Assembly (NCBI GenBank): GCA_005888695.1 | Contig: VBBH01000023.1 | Location: 1-30,148, forward strand | Direction of reading: 5' to 3' | Source of the DNA: Candidatus Bathyarchaeota archaeon | GTDB lineage: Archaea > Thermoproteota > Bathyarchaeia > 40CM-2-53-6 | Length of the DNA: 30,148 nucleotides | Part shown: positions 1 through 6,781 of the stretch, piece after piece | How the letters are laid out: every line of letters starts with the position of its first letter | Numbering within the stretch: the first letter of the stretch is position 1 | Position numbers and translations under genes: made by a program | The notes under the pieces: generated by a model | Database searches by the model: none | Told to the model about the DNA's origin: nothing | Seen by the model: only the letters and a program-made list of their open reading frames with translations

Positions 1-371
1 ATCTTTGTCTCCACGGAGGACTCGCTATGGGTCTCGACCATGTGTCGCAAATAGCAGAACTACCCAGGCCTGATGAAAACCCGGACGATCCAGTAGCGTT
101 CCAATTACTTTGGAATGATCCAAGAGAGATGATAGAAGGATTCGTGCCCAGCGTGAGAGGAGATGGCGCATACTATTTCGGTGAAGACGTCACCACAAAA
201 TTCCTTGAAGAGAACTCGCTAAAGGGAATTATCAGGGGACATGAGGTCGTTGACGGTTTTCGAGAAGACATGGATGGAAGGGTAATAACAGTATTCTCGA
301 GTAGATATCACGGATCCTCCGCCGGAATACTCGTTATGGATAATGACATGATGGAGCAAGTTAGAATATGA
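1..371 (+). CDS. PPP-family Ser/Thr protein phosphatase, C-terminal part (5' truncated by window)
   Basis: The reading frame is open from the first bases and reads LCLHGGLAM before the first ATG at 27, so the gene starts outside the window. HGG is the metal-binding signature of PPP phosphatases (PP1/PP2A type). It is followed by LLWNDP (usual LLWSDP), a conserved RG...YYFGEDV stretch, the IIRGHEVV histidine motif and the TVFSS segment near the end. These are the C-terminal metal and phosphate ligands of the family in the right order, so the enzyme looks intact as far as it is visible. It would remove phosphate from Ser/Thr residues of proteins in the cytoplasm. Its TGA overlaps the ATG of the VWA gene (ATGA), so the two are probably translationally coupled and belong to one signalling operon. 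The kinase or adaptor partner may lie upstream, out of view. Confidence 0.85.
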   Translation, partial: LCLHGGLAMGLDHVSQIAELPRPDENPDDPVAFQLLWNDPREMIEGFVPSVRGDGAYYFGEDVTTKFLEENSLKGIIRGHEVVDGFREDMDGRVITVFSSRYHGSSAGILVMDNDMMEQVRI

Positions 372-1501
372 CAATCTCAATCAGGACAGAACTCAGCCAC
401 AATTACTCGTTCGACAGTAGCATAGACTGCATCTTCAAGTTAACTTTAGTCGCGGAGAGCCGTGCTGAAGCCAAAGGATTCCACCACATTATCGTGATCG
501 ACACCAGCACTTCGATGGCGGGGCAAAAGATCGAGCTTGCAAAGCGAGGAGCGGAAGAGTATGCGAAACGAATCCCATCAGGCAACCGTGTATCAATCGT
601 CACTTTCTCAGATACGGTGCACACCTACCCCGAAACCGATCTAAGCAAGGTATTGCCAACCATCAAAGCAGCTGGCCTAACAGCCCTCTACTCCGCGCTC
701 CAGTCTACCTTCGAAATTGCAAAGAAGACGAGCGGACCCGGCTGGATTCTTCTCTTAACAGATGGAGAACCAACGGACGTGATGAAGCCTGAACTTTACT
801 CCCAACTCAAAGTGCCTTCTGGATACAAGATGGTCGAGTTCGGTATTGGGGAAGATTACAAAGAGTCCATTTTGAAAGCCTTGGCAGATGCATCGGGTGG
901 TACACTCTACCATATTACTGACGCACAGAAACTACCGAACCTAATGCAGGATAGCGCGGTCGAACAGGTCGCCGGCAGGAACATTAAGGTAGAATTTGGC
1001 AATCAAGATGTAAGAGTTCTAAACTACAAGGGCCCACCCGTGGAGATCAATGCCCTAGAGACTATTGCAAGAATTTGGGGTCAAGTAAGGCTGCCCGCAG
1101 GATTCAAGGGAGACATAATGAACATCCAGGTTTCATACGGCGACGCTATCGACGGTTCACGAAAAACACTGAAAGCCCCGGTGAGCATCAGAGTCGCCAA
1201 GAACAACGAGGAGTATCAACAGGGGATTCGTAGCAACCTCATATCCGAATTCTCATACTATCGAGGCCTCGAGGACTATTACAATCAATTATCCGCGGGG
1301 CACATGAAAGAGGCCACCCAAACAATGCAGAAACTTACTACGAACGCCGAGCAGACACGACGTGCGGACCTCATTGAATCTACTCGGCAGTTGTCTGACA
1401 AACATGAGGAGACCCTCAAACTGGGCGGGAAACCTGAGAACACTAAGAAGCTTCTCAAAGAAGCTGCCAGTGAGACAACGAAGCGAGCAAGGGACAAGTA
1501 G
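368..1501 (+). CDS. VWA-domain protein, coupled to PPP phosphatase
   Basis: The 377-residue protein begins with a short beta-rich lead-in, then a von Willebrand factor A domain at roughly residues 38-200. The metal-ion-dependent adhesion site is visible as D45-T-S47-T-S49, with the later LLLTDGEPTD stretch supplying the usual second Asp loop. A beta-sandwich-like region follows (about 200-275), then a helical C-terminal tail rich in Lys, Glu and Thr. No signal peptide or membrane segment is seen, so it should be cytoplasmic. Cytoplasmic VWA proteins beside phosphatases and kinases usually act as binding platforms in phospho-signalling; that role here is inference from the 4-base overlap with the PPP gene. 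It has no recognised enzymatic domain. Confidence 0.85.
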   Translation: MTISIRTELSHNYSFDSSIDCIFKLTLVAESRAEAKGFHHIIVIDTSTSMAGQKIELAKRGAEEYAKRIPSGNRVSIVTFSDTVHTYPETDLSKVLPTIKAAGLTALYSALQSTFEIAKKTSGPGWILLLTDGEPTDVMKPELYSQLKVPSGYKMVEFGIGEDYKESILKALADASGGTLYHITDAQKLPNLMQDSAVEQVAGRNIKVEFGNQDVRVLNYKGPPVEINALETIARIWGQVRLPAGFKGDIMNIQVSYGDAIDGSRKTLKAPVSIRVAKNNEEYQQGIRSNLISEFSYYRGLEDYYNQLSAGHMKEATQTMQKLTTNAEQTRRADLIESTRQLSDKHEETLKLGGKPENTKKLLKEAASETTKRARDK

Positions 1502-2048
1502 AACGGGTTTTCGCATTCCACCCTACTACTGCGTTTTATCTCGCCCATCCATCTGTATTGTGCTGCACTGCCCAGGGCAAGCCCACAAATTTGTCTAATG
1601 TCCTCTGGAACACCCTCTCTAGTAAGTTCAGACTTGGAGAACCAGTGGAACTCCTCCACTTCACTCAAGTTCAAAGTGACAGACTGTTTTCCAGTTCTTA
1701 GTCTCATAAGGTAGTAAAAACAGCAGTGATCGTGATCCCCGACATTATGAGTGTCAGCAAAGAAGGGAGTTACAAGTTGATTGCGGATGTACTTTATCGG
1801 AGCATGGTGGCGACCCGTGAAAGCGACGTGAAGCCCTGTTTCTTCCAGAACCTCCCTGAGGACCGCATCATTCTGGCTTTCGTTTTTTGTTCGAGGTGAC
1901 CCCCTGGAGGGAGCCATTCCTTATGCTTTTTATGCCAAACTAGGAGTACCTTACCTTTGTTTACAACACAACCCGCAACCACAAGTTCTAGTCGCGGATT
2001 GTTCCTCACTGCCGCCAAAACTCTTCCCGCAGACTTCAGACGAGGCAT
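1285..2048 (-). pseudogene. NUDIX hydrolase, frameshifted at an A6 tract
   Basis: Two overlapping minus-strand frames together give one NUDIX protein. The 5' part (from ATG 2048) reads LVVAGCVV...LLVWHKKHKEWLPPGGHLEQ. The 3' part reads NDAVLREVLEETGL and continues through a normal NUDIX core to EEFHWFSKSEL. The box GX5EX7REUXEEXGU is complete only if the reading frame changes at the run of six A (plus-strand T6 at 1883-1888). Joining the frames there gives GGHLEQ followed by NESQNDAVLRE, with canonical spacing. The 3' frame also misses a stop near the expected end (about 1530) and runs antisense into the VWA gene to 1285; that last part is probably not meaningful. Either the gene is decayed or the assembly has a homopolymer error; the missing stop favours decay. 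The substrate is unknown. Confidence 0.7.
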
Positions 2049-2071
2049 ATCAATTCACCCGGGATTCTTGG

Positions 2072-2195
2072 TGGGCCCGGCCGGATTCGAACCGGCGACC
2101 GTCAGGTCTCTCGCCGCTTTGGCTATGAGCCTGCCGCTCTTTCAAGCTTCCCCGCTCTTTTGAACAAAGAAGTGACCTAGCTGAGCTACGGGCCC
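2072..2195 (-). tRNA. tRNA-Met (CAT, elongator type) with two introns
   Basis: On the minus strand the acceptor GGGCCCG pairs with CGGGCCC, followed by discriminator A and an encoded CCA (2069-2071). The D stem is GCTC/GAGC and the T arm is GCCGG TTCGAAT CCGGC. The anticodon loop reads CTCATA, then a 16-nt insert, then A and CCTG, so a canonical intron sits after position 37. The insert can fold (GCC/GGC, then GAG against CTC) with 3-nt bulges, as a bulge-helix-bulge. A second insert of about 33 nt lies in the D loop, between GGTCA and GAGCGG. Removing both leaves about 75 nt of ordinary tRNA. Exact splice points of the D-loop intron are ambiguous because GAGCGG occurs twice. Confidence 0.85.
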
Positions 2196-2224
2196 CACAA
2201 GGAAGAAGCCGGCAAAGGTTTCGA

Positions 2225-2233
2225 GTTTTAACC
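2225..2233 (-). promoter_or_regulatory. TATA box of tRNA-Met
   Basis: GGTTAAAAC on the minus strand lies about 34 nt upstream of the mature tRNA 5' end, a normal distance for an archaeal TATA box plus a short RNase P-processed leader. Confidence 0.45.
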
Positions 2234-2291
2234 TTTAACGCACAGCAACGCCCAGGTGTAGTTGAGCCTCTAGCGTACAGTTCGTAAAGCG

Positions 2292-2299
2292 TACTTTTA
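2292..2299 (+). promoter_or_regulatory. TATA-like box upstream of the beta-CASP RNase
   Basis: TACTTTTA precedes the ATG at 2347 by about 50 nt. A start site some 26 nt downstream (near 2322) would leave a leader of about 25 nt. It would also lie downstream of the alternative GTG at 2305, which supports ATG 2347 as the true start. Confidence 0.4.
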
Positions 2300-2346
2300 T
2301 CATAGTGGCGTGCTCATGGCACGGACCTAGGTCTGAGCATAGCGAA

Positions 2347-3606
2347 ATGAAGATTAGATGCATGGGAGCCTGCCAAGAAGTTGGCAGGTCCGCCTTCGCC
2401 GTCAACGTCGGCGAGAAAGATGTTGTCCTCGACTACGGAGTTATGGTCAACCACCACGTAGGTTTCCCCATGCATATTCCCCCAAAACAGGTCGAAGCGA
2501 TAATCTTGACTCACGCCCACCTGGACCATGTCGGCTCAGTGCCACTATTCTTTGTGGACGGTGGAGTCCCAATCTATGGGGTACAACCTACCTTCACGCT
2601 AACGACTCTAATTATCAAGGACTTCCTGAAGCTCAGCGGATACTACCTCCCATACGAATACATCGACCTCCAGACGATGCTCAAACACGAACGAGAGATC
2701 CAGTACCGTACCCCCCTAGACATAGGAGACGCACACGTGACGTTGGTAAACGCCGGCCACATCCCCGGAAGCGCACAGACGCTTATTGAGTATGAAGGAA
2801 AGCGGCTTCTATACACAGCAGACTTCAACCGTCAACCAACAAGGCTAGTTGACGGTGCGGATCCGGAATATTACAAGAACTTGGATGGTATCATTATCGA
2901 AGGAACATATGCGACAGAGGATCATCCCGCCCGAGACGAGTTAGAGAAAGAGTTTGTCAGCAAGGTTACCGAAGTTGTAGAACGGAAGGGAACGGTCCTT
3001 GTTCCTGCTTTTGGCATTGGCAGATCACAGGAACTATTGACAGTCCTGTCGGCCCACAACTTCGAATACCCTGTTTTTGTTGACGGCATGGCCCTCGATG
3101 CAATGGATCTTCTCCTCAAGTTCCCAGAAGCGCTGCGTGACGCTCGAATCTTCGAAAGAGCCAGCAACACCGCGCATTGGGTGGAGAACTGGCATGATAG
3201 ACGGAAGGCTGCGAAAACGCCAGGCGTGATAATCTCTCCAGCTGGAATGTTGAAGGGAGGAGCCTCGGTATTCTACATGGAGAACATCGCGGGCAGGCGG
3301 GATAATGCGATTTTCATGGTCAGCTTCCAGGTCCCTGGTAGTCCGGGACGCATCCTCCTAGAGAGGAAGAAATTCGTGATTCATGGCCGGGCTCGTCCAG
3401 TGGAGGCTCAAATCGAAAGGTTCGATTTCTCATCCCACGGTGGCAAACGAGAATTGGAATTGACCCTCTCTGAACTCGACAAGAAAACGAAGGTTTTCGT
3501 TGTTCACGGAGCGGAGGGCAACTGCAAGAGACTCGCGGAATGGGCCTCCAAGGAGATGGGACTAGAAGCGAGCGCTCCAAAGACCGGGGACGTGCTCGAA
3601 TTATGA
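2347..3606 (+). CDS. beta-CASP metallo-beta-lactamase RNase (aCPSF2-like)
   Basis: From ATG 2347 the product has 419 residues and opens MKIRCMGACQEVGRSAF, the usual beginning of this family. An upstream in-frame GTG at 2305 would only add 14 unconserved residues. The metallo-beta-lactamase motif HAHLDH is at residues 56-61, with later zinc-ligand regions NAGHIPGSAQ, TADFN and the C-terminal FVVHGAEGN. The beta-CASP part contains PAFGIGRSQELL. There are no N-terminal KH domains, so this matches the shorter archaeal paralogue (aCPSF2) rather than aCPSF1/FttA. The family cleaves RNA endo- or exonucleolytically in mRNA 3' processing and decay. Its stop overlaps the ATG of the following membrane protease, so the two are co-translated. 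Confidence 0.88.
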   Translation: MKIRCMGACQEVGRSAFAVNVGEKDVVLDYGVMVNHHVGFPMHIPPKQVEAIILTHAHLDHVGSVPLFFVDGGVPIYGVQPTFTLTTLIIKDFLKLSGYYLPYEYIDLQTMLKHEREIQYRTPLDIGDAHVTLVNAGHIPGSAQTLIEYEGKRLLYTADFNRQPTRLVDGADPEYYKNLDGIIIEGTYATEDHPARDELEKEFVSKVTEVVERKGTVLVPAFGIGRSQELLTVLSAHNFEYPVFVDGMALDAMDLLLKFPEALRDARIFERASNTAHWVENWHDRRKAAKTPGVIISPAGMLKGGASVFYMENIAGRRDNAIFMVSFQVPGSPGRILLERKKFVIHGRARPVEAQIERFDFSSHGGKRELELTLSELDKKTKVFVVHGAEGNCKRLAEWASKEMGLEASAPKTGDVLEL

Positions 3607-4487
3607 CCGAACCCGAACCCGCCCCGGAACCAGGGGGAGAGCAAAAGAGGAGGTTCAGACCCCGCCTCTACCACCTCTATCCAATCCTGTTCAGTTTTCT
3701 TGTCACTGGCATAATGGGATACCCGATCTTTCTCTCGAGAATAACTATCACTACCCCACCGGTGACATATTTTCCAGACAACCCCATCGGTGCCGGTTTG
3801 AACGCTCTTGTTTTCATAGCAACACTAACGGTGAGCGCCACCGGCATGTTGCTCCTTGTTAGAAGACGAAAGAAGAGAGCACTTCAGGGACTAGTGAAAA
3901 CCGGGCTAATCCTCATGTCGTTTGTTGTCGCGCTTTGGTACGGTTCATCAATTGTCTCTATCTTGAACTCGCCAGTCTCTGACGCCGAAATACTGCTGAT
4001 TTCGATTGGGATCGCCGCGGTATTGGCTGTTCTGGTTTACGGTAAGAACAAGACATTCCAAGCCTTCGGAGTCACATCAGTCGGGGCTTCGACAGGATTG
4101 TTTCTGGGTGCGTCCATTCCTCTACTTACTTCTCTTGCCATTCTGGCAGCACTGGTTGTCTATGACACCGTTTCCGTTTTCAGAGGGCCGATAGGAGCTC
4201 TTGCAAGGAACGTCGAGGTTGGAGATCTAACTGGGGCTGTGTTCAACTACAGGGACCTGACGATTGGGATGGGCGACATCGTCTTCTACTCTGTTGTTGA
4301 GACGGTAGCTCTACTAAACTTCGGAATTGAGTCATTCCTCGCCGCTGGAGCGGGTGTAATCATTGGCGCGTACCTCGGTTTCAGGGCGTTGTCTAAATAT
4401 CAGGTGTTCCCGGGATTGCCTTTCGCACTTCTCCTCGGAGCAGGCGGAATGCTGGCAGTTGCTCTCGCCCAAGGACTGCCGATCTAG
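3603..4487 (+). CDS. presenilin/SPP-type intramembrane aspartyl protease
   Basis: The protein of 294 residues (ATG 3603, overlapping the previous stop as ATGA) has about nine hydrophobic segments. It carries all three marks of the A22 family: YD at residues 187-188, GMGD at 222-225 and LPFALLLG at 272-279 (the PAL motif region). The two catalytic Asp are therefore D188 and D225. Archaeal presenilin homologues cut transmembrane segments inside the membrane. The first 20 residues are Pro/Glu-rich and cytosolic-looking. Its TAG and the stop of the convergent HAD gene share a single CTAG at 4484-4487. Co-transcription with an RNase is unusual, and the functional link, if any, is unknown. Confidence 0.87.
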   Translation: MTEPEPAPEPGGEQKRRFRPRLYHLYPILFSFLVTGIMGYPIFLSRITITTPPVTYFPDNPIGAGLNALVFIATLTVSATGMLLLVRRRKKRALQGLVKTGLILMSFVVALWYGSSIVSILNSPVSDAEILLISIGIAAVLAVLVYGKNKTFQAFGVTSVGASTGLFLGASIPLLTSLAILAALVVYDTVSVFRGPIGALARNVEVGDLTGAVFNYRDLTIGMGDIVFYSVVETVALLNFGIESFLAAGAGVIIGAYLGFRALSKYQVFPGLPFALLLGAGGMLAVALAQGLPI

Positions 4488-5200
4488 GCAAACATCTTCG
4501 GGACCAGACGCGGAAGATTAGCAAGGCTGTGGAGTTTGATCGAGGGACGAACTCCATTGGCCGATGCCTCGGATCCTTTCCTCTCGATCAAGACTGTCGT
4601 CAGCCCAATCAAATTAGCGCCTTCAACATCGTTACGGGGGTGATCCCCAACATGGACAGCTTGTGCGGGTGTCACCTTCATTCGGGACAACGCATAGAGG
4701 AAGATCCCAGGATCCGGCTTCCGTATCCCTGTAAGTGCAGAAGTGATAAGATCGTCAATGTAGTGATCGAATTTGACTTTGCGGAGTATTTCTACAGCAA
4801 CATCATGTGAGGAGACATTAGATATAACACCGATTCGATACTTTTCGTGTAATTCTTCCAAGGCTTCCTGAGCATCCGGATATTCCGCAGCATTAGCCGC
4901 TCGACTCTCCACAACAATTCCAACCGCTCTTTCCACAATATCTGTTGTTGGCTCTCGATGGAGGGCGAACCGTAAGAGCTCCCGCATCCAAGCGGAAATT
5001 GGAATTTCCACATTATGAGAGGATCTTACCGGTTGATTACGACCGTATCCTTTCCGATACAGACGATACAACTCTGCCGGAGCCGTTGCAACTGGCAGTT
5101 CCCTTGAGATTCGTTCTAGCGCCCTTTGCGTGACCAAGTTGTCCTCAATATTTTGGGTGACAAGGGTCTCGCCGAGATCGAAGAAGAGAACTTTCGGCAC
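4484..5200 (-). CDS. HAD-superfamily phosphatase
   Basis: HAD motifs are all present: motif I FFDLGETL (nucleophile D8 from GTG 5200; the +2 position is Gly, a common variant), motif II VISNVSS, motif III Lys in GIRKPDPGIF, and motif IV HVGDHPRNDVEGA. The helical cap lies between motifs I and II. This is the layout of phosphoglycolate-phosphatase-like small-molecule phosphatases, but the substrate cannot be told. The frame also extends to a TTG at 5272. I prefer GTG 5200 because HAD proteins start just before motif I and because TATA-like AT-rich sequence (about 5241-5261) lies inside the longer version. The gene converges on the presenilin-like gene with overlapping stops. Confidence 0.85.
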   Translation of the reverse strand: MPKVLFFDLGETLVTQNIEDNLVTQRALERISRELPVATAPAELYRLYRKGYGRNQPVRSSHNVEIPISAWMRELLRFALHREPTTDIVERAVGIVVESRAANAAEYPDAQEALEELHEKYRIGVISNVSSHDVAVEILRKVKFDHYIDDLITSALTGIRKPDPGIFLYALSRMKVTPAQAVHVGDHPRNDVEGANLIGLTTVLIERKGSEASANGVRPSIKLHSLANLPRLVPKMFA

Positions 5201-5314
5201 GCCCAACCCGATGACTCCGGCGACTATCGCGGTAGCCCGATCTATTAGGCTCTTAATTCGTCGAAAGGTCAATGGTACGGAAGGTTTCAGTGCACGAGGC
5301 GAGGATGACTCGTG

Positions 5315-5416
5315 TTATCCGAATATCACCCTTCCGATTGCCCAGCCCACCAATCCCCCTGAGAACATCGAGACTCCCCAAACGGCAAGATGCAACCCGA
5401 AGAACCCGATGCTCAT
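5315..5416 (-). CDS. small hydrophobic protein, 33 residues
   Basis: A short frame starts at ATG 5416 and encodes 33 residues beginning MSIGFFGLHLAVWGV. It is almost wholly hydrophobic, Gly-rich, and ends GWAIGRVIFG, with a single Arg near the end. It would make one long or two short membrane segments. An AAGG lies about 10 nt before the ATG, and a TATA-like AATATAA sits near 5498-5504. I do not recognise a family. It lies between the HAD gene and a divergent gene, in a stretch with no better coding candidate. A 95-113-residue frame on the same strand (5253-5594) competes for this DNA and looks less protein-like. Confidence 0.4.
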   Translation of the reverse strand: MSIGFFGLHLAVWGVSMFSGGLVGWAIGRVIFG

Positions 5417-5582
5417 GATTGCTTGCCTTTTCGCCCTGTTTCACCTCATGCGTCCAGAGGCGATAAGGGGTAGTACTCGATTCTCCTAGGAACTCGGTTA
5501 TATTCCGTTGAACTGTGACCAAGAGGATCTCGGTACGCATTCCGGTCGTGCGACCATCTGGAGATGTGCTTTCATGAGCAGA

Positions 5583-5590
5583 GTGTTTAT
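5583..5590 (+). promoter_or_regulatory. TATA-like box for the Taw3-like gene
   Basis: GTGTTTAT lies about 26 nt before the TTG at 5614. This would place the transcription start at the initiation codon, that is, a leaderless mRNA. Confidence 0.4.
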
Positions 5591-5613
5591 GCAATCCTCA
5601 GACCATGTAGATA

Positions 5614-6192
5614 TTGAAAGGAAAATTGCCCCCGAGGTTCCTTCCCAGAGCCCATTCAGAGGCGTATGGCTGGCTGGACAAGTCGAACTGGAAGAACATT
5701 TCGAAAGACCGAAACCTGAAACGAGTAGACCCTATGCTTCGAGACATAATACAACTCTTGAATCGAAAGGGCTACACGACGTATTCATCCTGTAGCGGGG
5801 GACACGCGTCAAACCAGCGTCGCCGACACCAGCGACATATCGAAGGCTACATAGCATTCTCCCACGCCACAAGAGCAGTAGTTGAATTGTATTTCATACT
5901 TCAAGGACGAGTAGAACCTTTCCAATTATCTACTCAGATCGGGATGCTCGACGAAGATAATGGAGACGATCAAACGGTATTTTCAGAGATACGTTGGCAG
6001 TTGCACGATACAAAGCGGCATAGAAATCAGTATTACGAAGACTTGTTCCGGAATCTGAAGGAAGCGGTGGAAAAGCTGCCTCACGCAGAAGGAGATGAGG
6101 AAAACGACAGATTCCTAAAGTCCTTCTTCGGCGAGAGCCATGTTGGTCAGGGTCTCGAGATGATACGCGGGCAGAATCATAGATTCCGTTAG
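5614..6192 (+). CDS. hypothetical protein with Taw3/TYW3-like SSCSG motif
   Basis: The 192-residue protein starts at TTG 5614. Residues around 43-60 read MLRDIIQLLNRKGYTTYSSCSGGH, followed by a basic patch and a beta-strand GYIAFSHA. A helix followed by YxTxSSCSG and a strand is the start of the TYW3/Taw3 fold, the SAM-dependent methyltransferase of wybutosine synthesis in tRNA-Phe. The rest (IRWQLHDTKRHRNQYYEDLFRNL and an acidic tail) does not look like a full Taw3, so this may be a distant relative or an unrelated protein that shares the motif. It lies 54 nt upstream of the eL38 gene, which has its own TATA box. Confidence 0.6.
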   Translation: MKGKLPPRFLPRAHSEAYGWLDKSNWKNISKDRNLKRVDPMLRDIIQLLNRKGYTTYSSCSGGHASNQRRRHQRHIEGYIAFSHATRAVVELYFILQGRVEPFQLSTQIGMLDEDNGDDQTVFSEIRWQLHDTKRHRNQYYEDLFRNLKEAVEKLPHAEGDEENDRFLKSFFGESHVGQGLEMIRGQNHRFR

Positions 6193-6204
6193 TCCAGAGG
6201 AATG

Positions 6205-6212
6205 TTTTATAG
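6205..6212 (+). promoter_or_regulatory. TATA box of the eL38 gene
   Basis: TTTTATAG lies 35-42 nt upstream of ATG 6247. The predicted start site near 6235 gives a leader of about 10 nt. Confidence 0.55.
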
Positions 6213-6246
6213 CACGATCAACCCGGCACGCTGTCCTGACAGACCA

Positions 6247-6441
6247 ATGCCTGCAGAAATCTCTAACACAGACAAATTCATCACCCTATCAGAAACGGCT
6301 TCCGAATGCAGAGTGAAACGGCAGAAGGACATCGTGAAGCTCAAGCTCAGAACGCCTAGACAGTTGTACACGTACAAGGTCAAGGTCGAGAGGGCTGATG
6401 ATATTATTCGCCGATTGAAATGTGAAATCGTCGAAGTCTAG
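6247..6441 (+). CDS. rpl38e: ribosomal protein eL38
   Basis: The 64-residue product begins MPAEIS and contains VKRQKDIVKLKLRTPRQLYT followed by a short VKVERADDIIRRL helix. This is the eL38 pattern: MPxEI, a strand rich in Lys/Arg, RxLYT, then a helix. eL38 is a small protein of the large ribosomal subunit found in eukaryotes and in TACK/Asgard archaea but not in most Euryarchaeota, which supports the lineage assignment. I chose ATG 6247 by homology and because the TATA box at 6205 lies inside the longer frame that opens at 6202. Confidence 0.8.
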   Translation: MPAEISNTDKFITLSETASECRVKRQKDIVKLKLRTPRQLYTYKVKVERADDIIRRLKCEIVEV

Positions 6442-6462
6442 CAGTGGGCTTCGAACATTTTC

Positions 6463-6771
6463 TTATCCGCCGTGTGCCACGGGAATAATCGTAACCGTGG
6501 TCTTGGGCTGAACAAAAGCCTTCAATCCCCCAAACAAGTTGCAGTCTTGTTCATCGAGGAGAATTATGACATTCGGCCGGGGATCTCCTGTTCCAGAGTC
6601 GACCAGGAAGTCTCTGAACTGACGGTTTCCGACAGTCTCTAGCAACCTGGAAACGAAGCCGGCGACTGTCTCTGAGCCCGGAACCTCTAGGTTGATCTCC
6701 CGTTTCCCCGCTGCAGACGCGAGGACTCCAATCAGCCTGACTTGAACAAATAGGGGGGAATCCTTGAGCAA
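6463..6771 (-). CDS. MoaD/ThiS-type ubiquitin-like protein ending in Gly-Gly
   Basis: This 102-residue beta-grasp protein has the core pattern VQVRLIGVLASAAGKREINLEVPG, then a helix, PNVIILLD, and a C-terminal IIPVAHGG. The terminal di-glycine is the feature that is adenylated by E1-like enzymes in MoaD, ThiS, Urm1 and archaeal SAMP proteins. It could be a sulfur carrier (molybdopterin or tRNA thiolation), a protein modifier, or both. No E1-like, MoaE or thiolation gene is nearby to decide. It starts at TTG 6771, only 10 nt after the ParB/SerK-like gene, and is probably co-transcribed with it. Confidence 0.85.
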   Translation of the reverse strand: MLKDSPLFVQVRLIGVLASAAGKREINLEVPGSETVAGFVSRLLETVGNRQFRDFLVDSGTGDPRPNVIILLDEQDCNLFGGLKAFVQPKTTVTIIPVAHGG

Positions 6772-6781
6772 ACTTACTGGC

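Noticed and set aside
2358..2789. A 143-residue plus-strand frame overlapping the beta-CASP RNase.
   Set aside because: It is Arg/Pro-rich out-of-frame translation of a clearly coding gene.
3540..3602. An N-terminal extension of the presenilin-like protein from an ATG at 3540.
   Set aside because: It would overlap the end of the RNase by 67 nt and adds no membrane or conserved sequence; the ATGA overlap at 3603 is the better start.
5130..5489. A plus-strand 119-residue frame over the HAD gene start.
   Set aside because: Over half of it is antisense to the HAD motifs, and the rest shows no family.
5253..5594. A 113-residue minus-strand frame (TTG start, or ATG 19 codons in) between the HAD gene and the Taw3-like gene.
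   Set aside because: It has no recognisable motif, overlaps the better-looking 33-residue hydrophobic frame, and runs into the HAD promoter region. It remains possible but is not supported.
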